A DNA stretch of 64,000 nucleotides, taken from assembly GCA_008360975.2 (NCBI GenBank), contig CM039182.1:85281405-85345404 (forward strand), written 5' to 3'. The stretch is from Lichenostomus cassidix. Taxonomy: Eukaryota; Chordata; Aves; Passeriformes; Meliphagidae. The notes beneath the pieces were generated by a model. The model was not told the DNA's origin. It searched no databases and worked only from the letters and a program-made list of their open reading frames with translations. The stretch's first letter is position 1, and each line of letters begins with the position of its first letter. Below, piece after piece: positions 53,060 through 64,000 of the stretch. A program made the position numbers and the translations under genes.

Positions 53060-56000
53060 TTTGTTGGTCTCTACATATTGAGACAAAGGCTGAAAGCCGG
53101 AATATATGCTGCTTGGGTAGGTCTTCGCCAGTGGAATAGTGATTTATATAGTGCACAATCCACCTTTAAGGCCAACTTTGCTGGAATTTGAAAAGGAAGC
53201 AGAGCACAGATTCTATTGACATGCCATCCTGAGGGGCCATAGGGTAGGTAAACCTCTTGGCTCTCTTAGTAAGCTTTAGGAAGCTTTTTAAGGCCTGCCA
53301 GGGGCTGCTGCTGCTCTTGCCATGCAGACCTGTATATAGATAGATCTGTATGACATAGTAGCTGGACAGGGTATGGAAGTTATAGTTAACAACTCAAAAG
53401 TTGCTGTAATTAGTGGAGTTGAATCCATAGTTATAGTTACCAAGAAATTTCCAGGAATGTTTCAAGTGTCTGAGTCATAGAAAGTTGCTCTTGGGTACTG
53501 TAGGGACATAGAGAAGCTGCTGCTCTCCCCTTTTCCTCTGATAGCTCCCATAACACAAGGAGAAAGAGCTCAATGTCCCAGGGGTCTTTTTTTAACTAGA
53601 ATTTTTTCTACAATGTGCAAACTTCACTGCTGCAGGAGATTATCAAGTCATAGAACAGATGCTGCAGTATTGAAAGAACTGACTTATCTTGGTTTGACAT
53701 ACCTATGTAGATATCTTACCTTGGTAGATAAGTAAAAGTAAAATAATTACGGTTATCAAATCTCAGGCTTAAAGGGCAGGCCTCATGATTGGGAAAAGAT
53801 AAGGAGAAACTTTTCCCCAATGTACAATGTTCCACCGTTGTTTAGGCATTATGCTGTGCCATTTCTCCTCTTGAAATGGGATGTTTGCTGCAGTTGGAAA
53901 AGCAGTGCAAGATGAAACTTTTTGCTTCATATAGATCCTTATTTTCTATGGAACAGATAAAAAAAGAAAAAAAGGAACAAAAATACTGCCTTGTCCATGA
54001 CTATTTTAATTCTCTAATGCACATAATGGGAGTGGAATGGGAGAGAAACATGACTGTATTGCTACCTTGCAGATTAAATTCTGTCTAGATTTTCTTGCTC
54101 TGAGTACTTCAGCTCTTGGGTCCTTAAGCTCCTTTCTCCCTCCCCCATCGCTAGCCTGAATGATTATCTCCATGTCCTGGCTCAGTGCCTGCAGCTGAGG
54201 AATGCAGACAATGTGCTTTGAATAGCTGGGTTTCAGGTAGCATCAAAGTTGCTTTTTCATTATTCTTCGACTGTCTTGGAAGAGATCTAAGTCTCTGTCT
54301 GTGTGCCAGAAGTTAACCGAAGGTATGGCAGGCTTACTGTCAGTGTGGTGGGACAGCTGCTTTATTCACTTAAAGGTGGTTTTGACTTTCTGTGAAAAAT
54401 GAAGCCCTGGAATTTGCAATGCACCTACAGTTTAATTTCCAGCCCTGCTATGCTGGTGCCTTCTCCACAGCAAAGATGATGAAAAATGCGTTAACATTGC
54501 TGAACAAAAAAGGAATAGTGAAACTGCCAATTAAGTCTTGGGACAAATCCCTCTAATAGGATGCAGGAGGCATATAGTTATTCAGCTGCCTCAGCTGTGA
54601 CACATGGTTTCTTGCCTTCTCAAAAGGACTGACTGGGTCTAATATACTCGGTGGTGGAAGTTGTTGAATGTGTTCCACAGATATTTTTTATTGTTTTTAT
54701 CAAATTCTGTACTGGTTTTGCCCCTTTGCTGTTGCTTGCTCTGCTCTGTTTGCAAGGGGCTGCTGGCTGTGGCACCCTTGCTCACTTTGAGCAGTGGATT
54801 GTGGCATGTGCAGCACCACTGCAGCACACAGGTTCAGCAGAGGACCTCAGGGTCTGGCATGCTCAGCACTGCGACAGCTGTAATTTTGGTACCCAACTCC
54901 AAGATCACCTTATGCCCCCAGCAGCACTTCTGTATAGGGATGGGGGAAAGAGGTGGGAAATGAAAGTTTAAATTAGTGCTAAAGAAGGACTATAAGCAAT
55001 TAACTGAAAGCCATTGTATTTCTTGTTGTTGATAATTCTGCTGCAGTTTTACCCCTCTCGGCATCAGTGGATGCTGGTATTGATGGATTATCAGAAGTTG
55101 TTGATAATTTTACTCCCATTATCTAAGTTTGCACTGAATAAAGTTATTAGGGAGGTGGTTAGAATTCCAGCTGTGTGACTCCACTGGCAGTGTTGCCATT
55201 GTGCCAATTCAGAGGCACCAGTTGTGTCAGGGTGAAATACAGAAAAGCAGGAAGAAAATTAATCTTAGACTACTTGTTTGCTATGGCACAGACAACTTTC
55301 TGCTACAGATTAATATTATTTAGGCACCAGATTGGAAATTTGATGGTAACAGTACAATTCTTTAGTGATATTATTTGGACATAAGAGCATTATTGGCACA
55401 TCCCAGGCTCTTAGGACCACTGCTGGTCCTTTGCAAGATGCATCCAACCTTAAGCGACCACACCAGTGTGTGACAGTGTGCTTTCCCAGGCTGGCTGTAG
55501 ACTGCTTCCAATCATCAGTGGCTGATACATCCTTGGTATAAAACATTGGCAGCATAATCCCAATATAAATGTACATTACTACCATTTCATCCTTAGTTAT
55601 AAGGGCAGCAATTCATGAGTGGTTCCCTGTTTGACAAAGCATTCAAGTATGTACTCAATTACGGGTGTATAGTTACATGCTGTTGGCTTTCAGATAGCTT
55701 TAATACATAACTGAGGTCAGCAGTGAGCTGCTGTAGGCACGCAAAGAAAGGGCTAGAGCAGGGCCAAGGCTCTAACCATCTTATATAAGCTACAAGTTAC
55801 GTAAATAGGAAATATCACTGTCAACCAAGTTTTCTTTTAGCATTTGGTGCTAGCATGGGACATTTGTGCAAGAGAGTTTGGTTTTTACAAGACAAAACTA
55901 GGAGTCAATTGAATGTTAGTTAACAGTGCTTTCAGAATTGCTCCTTAATTTTTATCTTTTTTTTCTTTTTGGATGATGCCTTAACTGGCCACGTGTTATA

Positions 56001-56320
56001 GCACATGTGTTTCAACTTCACAGTGCCTGGGAAATTATATTTCACCACTTCCTCAGTGTTTCTGCCACCTATGCATTACTACTGCTGCAGTTTTTGTGTT
56101 GTATTGCAAATATATTTAGGCTGGTTGTAAATGAACTTGAGGCATTTGTTTATGCTGGCACCTGGCACTGGAGCTCTGTGGTGGATCACCAGTAGGTAAA
56201 TGGTGATGGCTCTTGGAAAATTTCTCTTATCCAAAACAAGGGACAGCAGGTGAAAGACATGTATGTAATAAGCCTTATTAAGTCCATATAATATATTATC
56301 TCTCGGCATGTATTAGGTTG

Positions 56321-56338
56321 TATATATATATATATATG
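56321..56338. repeat. (TA)n dinucleotide run
   Basis: About nine TA units followed by more AT-rich sequence (gtaatataatataaaa). A simple microsatellite. Confidence 0.85.
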
Positions 56339-57130
56339 TAATATAATATAAAAACTTTCATATGTGTTGGTAATTCCTCTGACCTAGTAAGAGAAAGTGT
56401 ACAATACTTTTAGTGTACCATCACTGCTTTAAATTCTCCAGGAGTAGCTATTGACTGTTTACAAAAAGTACATTTCTGAACCAAAAATCTTGGAAAAAAC
56501 ACAGGAGTTTATATCTAGGCAAGCAAACGTTCATTTGCATCACAAACCCACGGGCTTTTGCCAATCCACTGTGGTCTTCAAAGCCACTTCTAAGGCATAA
56601 AGTGGTCCAAAACCTGAGTCTAGTTTCACCTTTTCTTTCCCTCTGTTTCTGACTGCTACTGATAATGATTATTTTTTCCCATTTGATGATCCAGGCTGTT
56701 CTAATTTCCCCCAGGGGAGTTAAAGCCCCTCTTTGGCATTGTTTTCAGTGGAAAATAATCCATTTTCAAAGTGGTGCTGGGTAACCTCAGAAGACAGGGT
56801 GGAATGCTGGGCCCAGGCTGATACAACGAGGTTGATTAAAGATTCCTATCTCACATCTTGTTTTAATTTTTTTTGTCTACTTTGCTTCTGTCTGGGTCCT
56901 CGATTGCAAAGTGAACTACAAACTTTAACTAGCAAGTTTTCCCTGTGCCTTGTGTGAACCTTTTGTTTCCTTTGATATTGAAGAAATAACTTTTTAAATG
57001 TTTAAAAATATAATTTTTTCAGAAAGAAGCAAAAAAAACCTATTTCAAAGCAAAAGGAAAAACAAAACTCAGCACATTCAGGTAGAATAATGTAGTCAGA
57101 GTGGGTGAATTTGTTCATTTCAAAAGGACA

Positions 57131-57275
57131 ATCAGAGAATCATAGCACCATAGAATTGGGAGTGTTCCTAAAGATCATCCAGTTCTAGGCCCCCCTGCCA
57201 CATGCAGGGACACCTTCCACCAGACCAGGTTTCTCAGAGTGTGTTGAATGTAATCACTGTCAACCTGGATGGAAT
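57131..57275 (-). mobile_element. CR1 LINE 3' end fragment
   Basis: The plus strand begins atcagagaatcatagcacca and tagaattgggagtgttccta, then has aagatcatccagttctaggc, ccccctgccacatgcaggga and caccttccaccagaccaggt. This is the common avian CR1 3' end seen in antisense, including remnants of the terminal octamer (tcatag, catagaat). It is 5'-truncated at about 145 bp. Confidence 0.92.
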
Positions 57276-59332
57276 ATCCTATTGTTGAGAGTCTTAGAAA
57301 TACCAAGTATTTGGATCTCATTCAATTTTCTGGCCATATATTTTGAAAAATAATTGTGTGTACAGATGGTCTATTCTGGGTTAACTATTCCTGGATGTTG
57401 AGAATTAACATATATAGGCAAATGCCTGATTTTTGTGAGCAAGAGATTGTGTTGTAGAACTGTCCTACAGTTTATTCTCAATGTGTTTGGAAGGTGATCT
57501 AGGAAAGCTAGCTAGCTAAAAGAATTAAGAGTCCAGGAAAAATCACACAGCTTGGGGACCTGCTGTGATTAATTTTAGATGTTTTCTTCCCAGTCTGCTG
57601 CCTTGATGGTTAACAAGTTCTCTTGAGAACTTGAGCCTATGCTCACCCAGGCTGCCAGAGAGCTTTCTTCCTCTTTCACTCAGAAACTGTATCAGCACTG
57701 TTGCATGAACTGACTTTATTTTGAATTGTATTTAATTAGTGCTTTGAAGATAAGGATCAGGATGTTGCAATAAATTTGGAGTAGGATATGTTAGCCAGTG
57801 TAGACTCTGTTAAGCACTTGCTTTGGTCTCTCCAGCTCAGCAGACAGACTGCTGTGGGTGCTGCTGCTCTTTGCCAAACGTATTTGTAGGTAGATTTCAA
57901 AGTCCTTCCATCAAACATGAGAGTTTGCAGTAGAGGAGTCCTGCTGCACTAACTATTCCTGCAGCTCCATCTGTTGCATTCACTTCTGAGTATTTTGAAG
58001 GGATGAATACACATTTTTCTGTGTTCAAAATGAACTCTTGTAGATTAAGGAGATACTAGAAAACACACAGTTCCCTCACAAGATATCAGAGATCTGATTT
58101 CAAGTCGTTTGAAGTGGGGAATAAGAAAATGTAATGATTAACTGCCAACAATGTGGCAAATGTTTGGATCCAACTTTTCACTCAGTCTCATCTGTTCAAA
58201 ACTGTATAAGAAAGTGTTGGGCTAGAGATGAGTGAAAAATGTCCCAACTATTCCCAGAAAATATCGTGCATCTGTGCAGATGTACAAATTTCTTGTTGTA
58301 AAGGAAAGGCACTATGAAAGAAAAAAGCAAGAGTTATACTAGAATTAGGTGGGGTAAAAACTGAAAAACAACCCTTAAGTCAGTGTTAGTTTTTAGAATT
58401 GCCTTGGCCTCTCTCAGTAAAGTAGTTCAGTGACACAGGCCTGTTCCCATTCATCCTTGTGGGCAAAGTCCTGTACTTCATGTTCTAGCTATTAATATTT
58501 GCTATTAGCTCCTAGTGTTTTCTAATAAGCATTATGTCCAGCATTGCTGTGAAAGTAGACAGTGCTGTTGGAAAGTTTGGCTGTATTAAGGGCTGAGACT
58601 AAAGGAAATGGTGCCCACTTTTTCCAGCATGCTTGAAGCCACTAGTGGGAATTATCTTTGACAATAAAATCAATTTCCTGACCAAAAAAGTAGAAAATTT
58701 TCAAACATAAGTTGTCAGATGAAACAGAATGAAGAAATATAAGAGAGCTGCTCTGAGGATAAAAAGAATCTAGTTATAATCCAGGTTTATGATACAGTAT
58801 GCATGTAAGATTTTCATGCATGTCTAAATGCAGAAATCCATTTGGCCAGTGTAAAGCTCATTGTGGTCATTATGCCAAATCTTTTGGAACAGCTATGTTA
58901 TCATTTTTCAGGGTAGAAATATCAATAGTCCTAAATAAAGAGTTTAATTGGCTGCATTTTCGGAAGTGTTTTAAAATTAAAATAAGCAGTTGCATCTGTA
59001 CCTTTTCTGGGAGCACTGTTTTGTGAGCTCTGGTACATAATGCAGGGCTGTCCATTTGCTGGTCTTGTTTCTCTTAGTGATCTAATTTTTCTGTCTGTGG
59101 CTGTGGTGCTTGGCAGAGGGCATGTGAGCTGTTCGAAAGTTTATTTAGAGAGCAGGGAAACTTCTTCTGGTGCACAGTCATGAAATGTCACCAAATTCAA
59201 ATTTGTTTGCTCAAACCTTCAATGAAGATCAAGTGATAAAATTTTTTTACGAAAAGTCCAGTAATTCTGGCAAATACCTTCCATGCTCAATCCTTCTTTC
59301 TTGCCTTCACTCACAGGACCACATCAGTGTAG

Positions 59333-59477
59333 GAGACAGATCACTATGTTGGTTACAGCAGGGTTCTAATAGCACCAAGGTTGTGGGTTCAACCCACATA
59401 CAGGTCATTCATTTAGGAGCTGGACTCCATGATCCTTGTAGTTCCCTTCCAATTCAGAGTATTCTGTGATTGTGTGG
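59333..59477 (+). mobile_element. tRNA-Ile-derived SINE with CR1 tail (TguSINE1-like)
   Basis: The first 73 or so bases align by eye to tRNA-Ile(AAT). They contain a decayed A-box region ending tgttggttacagc, an anticodon loop ctaatag at 59366-59372 with AAT at its centre, caccaaggttgtg, and a B-box-like ggttcaacc at 59386-59394. After caggtcattcatttaggagc the sequence becomes a CR1 3' end (tggactccatgatccttgta, gttcccttccaattcagagt, attctgtgattgtg). This head-plus-tail layout is that of TguSINE1, a SINE described from zebra finch and mobilised by CR1 machinery. The copy has many substitutions in the tRNA part and is inactive. It is not a tRNA gene because the acceptor stem does not pair and the CR1 tail is fused. 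Confidence 0.85.
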
Positions 59478-60049
59478 TTAAAATGCACCATGGTGAATGG
59501 GTACATTTCCACAAGTACCTCTTGTGAACTGCACAGTGAGAACAGTATAATAAACAAACATGGCATCCAGATCTCCTGAGACTTAATTAAGTGTCTTGAA
59601 TTTCAGGCAGAGCTTTTGGTTATTCTGCCAGCAGAAAGCAGCGTACAGGGGTGGAGGTTTGCGGTGGTGGTGCTGAGAAAACTCCTCCATTTCTATAGGA
59701 GAAAGGAGGTGGCTGACCTTTTGCATCCCTCAATGGGTGTTAACATTCTGGGATTTTATGGCTGTTAAAGAAAGAGCATTATGGTTAATTTTTAATTATA
59801 TTCTTTAGGTTTGAAGAATATAGGTATTCCTTTCTTATTTTAACAGATCTTTGGGGTCACTTTACATATTTATCACAATACATTATGATATTTATTCTGT
59901 GACAAGCAGAGTTCAATTAATTTGTAGGCTGTGGGTAGGATGTTTTTATTAATCACTTAATTTTTCTTGCTGTTTATAGGATTGTTAGCAAGTTGCTTCT
60001 TCCTCTCACCTTTATTTTGATGATTATTTAATTGGTATTAAAGATTTTT

Positions 60050-60077
60050 GAGCCATACCACACAATTGGTATGGCTC
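60050..60077. repeat. 11-bp perfect hairpin, 6-nt loop
   Basis: gagccatacca (60050-60060), loop cacaat, tggtatggctc (60067-60077). It is preceded by attaaagatttttg. It resembles a small stem-loop but is far shorter than a microRNA precursor. No flanking complementarity extends the stem. Confidence 0.65.
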
Positions 60078-61904
60078 CTTTTTACAGGATTTTGCAGAAA
60101 TGCAAGGAGAGTTTGCATGGAAGTAGCAGAAATTCCACATAAAGTCTCTTCAAATGTTTGTCTGTGCAAGGATCTCTAAAATTTTTACTTGAATCTGCTG
60201 TGTACTCTGGCTGCTGCTATGAGGCATATAGGATCCATCTTTTTCTGCAGAGCTGGGCTGCTTTATTTTCTCTCTCACATATTTTCCTGAATGTCCTGTT
60301 TTTGGAACAGCAACTGAATTAGTATACACTTCATTGCCTTTATTTTTCCTCTTAAATTCATCCTAATTTTCTTCCTAAATCAGTATCTGTCCTCGTTCCC
60401 ATATATACAGTGCAGCAGTGGAATTCTGCCTTCAGGAAAGAAGGTGGTATCCAACATTTTTTGCAGCGTCATGTAAACCAGATCCGAGACAGTTCAGCCA
60501 ACACAGCAGTTAATATACCAGTGTTTTGCTTGTAGCTTAGCCTGGAAGAATGGCCCAGGCTAGGGAGGGAGATTTTACATTGGGAGACCCAGGCTGAATC
60601 CAGCTTCCAGGCACATTCTTGAACCAGTTTTCAAATCCTTTTTTGCCTTGGTCCCTCAACTGGAAAATTGGTATTTGGATTTTAGAGCCCTGGAGGAAGA
60701 ACATAAGGGAGTAGAAGGACAGATTATATGTGAAGACAGATAGGTAGGTGAAAGTTGAACCAGATACTAATTGTTACCATATCTGTTCTTTTGGCATCAC
60801 TCAAAAACGTTTGTCATTCTTTTATTTAGATATAATTTTTCTTCAAAGCAATAGCTACTAGCTGAATGTTCTTGGGTAACAGGAAAAATACGCTGTATGA
60901 GAAATGGAAACTACCAAAACACACATGATGGCTTTATATTCAGCATGTAGTGCACCCCAAGGAACCTCTGAGGTGCAACCAGCTCAGGTCCTTCCCCAGG
61001 TTATTGCCCAGGACTCATCATGGTTACCTCACAGATTTGATGTTGGTCTCCTCAGTTACGAGACTTGTCTGTAGGAAGGAAGAGGTCTGGTAAGACGTGT
61101 GGACCTCACCTTTCATAAGATCAAGATCAAAAGGAAGGTTCTTTTATAGGTTTTCATTCTTCCTTTTTTTTTTTTCCTCCACAGTCCTCTAGTAGCAGTT
61201 TATACCATATAAAGACTTTTCAGAATAATTTCCAGCAGGTTCTCTAGCTGACTCCCATGATACACTGAAATGAGTCTCATCTGGGCATGCTGTGTGCTCT
61301 CTTCCCATATTCTGACCCTCTTTGATCACAGCAATTGAACAAGGAGTTCAGATGCTTCCTGGTTTGCCCCCCTCTATCTCTTCACTATTTTCCTTTTTGA
61401 AGACCACATTAATAAAAAACAAGAATGTGATGTGCAGTATAAAAAAATACTGTTAATACCTCAGCCAGCATGGAATTTTTGTAGACTGGTCCCTTTTATT
61501 TTTGAATTTCCTCTTCTTATTAGAAGACACAGAACTGTAGTAAATGTATGCTTTGTCTTTTTCATTTCCAGCACTGTGTAACTGCTTCCTTCTTTTGCTC
61601 AGTAATAAAATTAAAGCAACATCTCAGAAGCCATTTTTCTCCACTGCACTTCAAATGTCACTGTGTGGTTGCCTAAGCATCTTATTGTTATGATTTTGGA
61701 GGGAAGTGTAACACTTTGCTAACTTGCAGTTTGAATGCTTCTGCTTCCCCAGTTAAGCTCTGCATATGGATAAGACTTTCTTGTAGAAAAGAAAGAGTAA
61801 AGTAGGACAAGAGACTCCCACAGGTATTAATGCATGGAGTTGCCTCAAAACTCATTCTCTGGGGACTGTGTTTCAGTTCACTGTGTTTTCCTAAATACAT
61901 TAAC

Positions 61905-61982
61905 TATATCAAAAATATATTAAATATAATATATATAACAGATACTAAATTTAGTAAAATGTTTTACTATATTTATTAAATA
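61905..61982. repeat. AT-rich low-complexity stretch
   Basis: Almost pure A and T (for example aaaatatattaaatataata and tactaaatttagta), with small self-complementary pieces. No coding signal. Confidence 0.75.
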
Positions 61983-64000
61983 GAGAAGATAGAATTCCAC
62001 TTCATAATTTTTGCTCTTCTGTGTCACTGCCACTCTCTGTGGTTTGCAGTGCTCTCTGTTCAGGTAACTTTTTCTTTTTGTCTTTCTCACCTGCAGTCTG
62101 GTTTCCCCAAATACACACTCTTCTTATGTTTGGTGTCTCTTGGGCCACTCTTTCATATGCAGGGGAGCTGTAGACCCCTCTGCAGTAAGGATTCTGCATG
62201 CCTGTAAGTAAAAAGATGTGATAGACCACCTTAAAGCAGGTTTGGTCCCAGGTCAGCCATGCCTGGTGATTTGCTCAGATGGACATCTGCAATAGCTGTG
62301 GATCCAATGGTGAGATTTATGGCAAACTTCCTTAGATTCATTATATACTTCAACTTCTGTCACTGGCCTGCAAATTTTTTCCTTGTTTCCTTGTCATCCC
62401 CTTCGGATGCAGGGATGCAATGTGAATGCCCAAGTTCAGGTTTTGGCAGTGGAAGATCATTCATAGCAGAGCTTCAGACAGAAAACATCAATTCACTATA
62501 CAGAAATTGAAGTCTGTGTTAAAGAAACAGCCTTGCATTTGCTAGGGTGGCTTTTGCATAGGAATAGCAAGGGCTCCTAGGGTGTCCCAAGGCGTTGGGC
62601 CATGGGACAGGATCTGGAAGCTGAGCACAAGGTTTTCCTGATGTCATCATATGATGTAGTACTGCAGTTACTCATCTGGGAGGTTGTTTTGTTTTATTTC
62701 CCTTCTGCTCAGAAGGGTGGGTTAGGATTATTCATCATCTTTGGCTGAACCGACACAAAGTTATGTAGAACAGATGGACATCACCAGATTTACTTTACCT
62801 ACAGGTCTGAATAGTTCAATCCCAGTCTGCACCATTTACGATACTGTGGATGCTATAGCACTGATAGCATCCTCCCACTTGAGTTATTGGTTTGTTCCAG
62901 AGAAAAAATGAAGCCTAAGCCAGCATCCTTCCCATTACCACCCTTTTCAGAGGGTTGTCTTCTGAAGTTTTTGCAGTAGGTTGCTTTTCTTCATAGAAGC
63001 GAGTTGCAGTCTGAGAAGGTAAAAGGGAAACATTTCAGTCATTGCACCCCCAGGATGTTTTAGTTTTTCTCTTTCCTTTGAAACCATGCTTTTAATTTGT
63101 TTGTCTGCTTTAATTTTATATCCTTCTTTGTCAATAAAACCAGTTTGTTTAGATATCCTGTATCTTTAGAACCAAAGGGAAATGAAAATTTGGAAAATTT
63201 TAGACTAGATATTAATACCTCCTGCCTCTGTCTGAGGTTCCAGCTTTCCCGCCTGGGTATGGACACATGCAGATGAAAGCTGATACACTCATTTTCTCTG
63301 ACTGCTCTGGAGAAGCAGCATCCTCAGCAGTGGCCACCACATGCTTGACAAGAGACCTGATGGGACACATCCTGTACAGCCAAGATACAGCAAACGCTGC
63401 AGCTGTCCTTATGTAGAAGGAAAAAAATATCAGTGAAGGGAATGAGAAAAGCAAGCTTGCCTTTTCTCCCTTAGAAAAGCCATCCCACAGCACCACCTAG
63501 CAGGCACAGATGGATATGAATAAACAGTGTGAGGACAGGACTGGAGCAAAATGCTCCTGGGAGAATACAATGTTGAGCAGGAGTACATGTCTTAAAACAC
63601 CTATTCTATCTACTATCTAGCACAGGTTATTGTTATAAACTGATTTGTGGTTCCTTCCCTCAGGCAGCTGGTATCCTTTAGTACTGGATATTTGTAGCTT
63701 CATACAGCTAATTAATCACTCTGCTTGTCTAAAGAAATACATCTTCAGTTTTGGGGTATTTTTTGTAATCTAGTGTTGTTCTCTTTAACTCCATGTATTT
63801 CTAACACACCTAGCTTAATTAGAGTGATGGCATTACTTATCATGGAATTTTATGTTTTTGTCTGCAATTAGTCCAAGGTGCTGGGGTGGAATTATCCAGC
63901 TGTCTGCTGAGGAATACTGCCAGAGCACAGATTTTGAAGAGGCCAGCAAGCACATCCTCATCCCACTCCCGTAGCTGGGAAAGATATATTATAAAATAGT

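Larger units (their letters stand above)
52386..64000 (+). other. FHOD3: 5' part of the next FHOD3 intron
   Basis: The intron opens with GTAAGA and runs off the window, so it is at least 11,615 bp. Identified contents are CR1 pieces at about 52805-53012 and 57131-57275, a 10-bp hairpin at 53036-53059, a TA run at 56321-56338, a tRNA-headed SINE at about 59333-59477, an 11-bp hairpin at 60050-60077 and AT-rich sequence around 61905-61982. The rest (53060-56320, 57276-59332, 60078-61904, 61983-64000) shows no recognisable gene. The open frames there are short or give unfamiliar peptides. Confidence 0.85.

Noticed and set aside
59333..59406. A functional tRNA-Ile gene
   Set aside because: The anticodon loop and B box are recognisable, but the acceptor and D arms are degraded and the sequence runs directly into a CR1 tail, so it is a SINE.

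Overview
The window reads as vertebrate nuclear DNA and almost certainly comes from a bird. It is AT-rich and nearly all non-coding. It carries fragments of CR1 LINEs, the dominant avian retrotransposon, on both strands and from several subfamilies. It also carries one degraded tRNA-Ile-headed, CR1-tailed SINE at about 59333-59477 that matches the TguSINE1 architecture described from zebra finch, so a songbird or close relative is the best guess. There are no bacterial-style operons, phage modules or CRISPR arrays.

One gene is recognisable: the formin FHOD3, on the plus strand, with three consecutive internal coding exons. Exon A (2004-2071), exon B (16401-16506) and exon C (52291-52385) have proper acceptor and donor sites and compatible phases. 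Spliced together, their 269 coding bases read without a stop through the start of the FH3/armadillo region of the formin N-terminus. They are separated by introns of 14,329 bp and 35,784 bp. The window starts inside the preceding intron and ends inside the following one. Neither the promoter nor the 5' and 3' ends of the gene are here, and I could not find the next expected exon.

Layout: 1-2003 upstream intron end; 2004-2071 exon A; 2072-16400 intron with an inverted repeat (5975-6092), a CR1 copy (about 7820-8435), a poly-A/poly-G tract and a short tetranucleotide repeat; 16401-16506 exon B; 16507-52290 a very large intron with CR1 pieces (about 20861, 34440, 40333, 45645), GATA microsatellites, homopolymers and a triplicated small palindrome (44379-44508); 52291-52385 exon C; 52386-64000 downstream intron with CR1 pieces (about 52805, 57131), the SINE and small hairpins.

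Outside these exons most open reading frames are short and lack homology I recognise, and several fall inside decayed CR1 ORF2. I see no undescribed gene system. The points most worth checking are the FHOD3 exon structure, the tRNA-derived SINE, the palindrome triplet and a possible conserved non-coding block. All homology statements come from reading and memory; no search was run.
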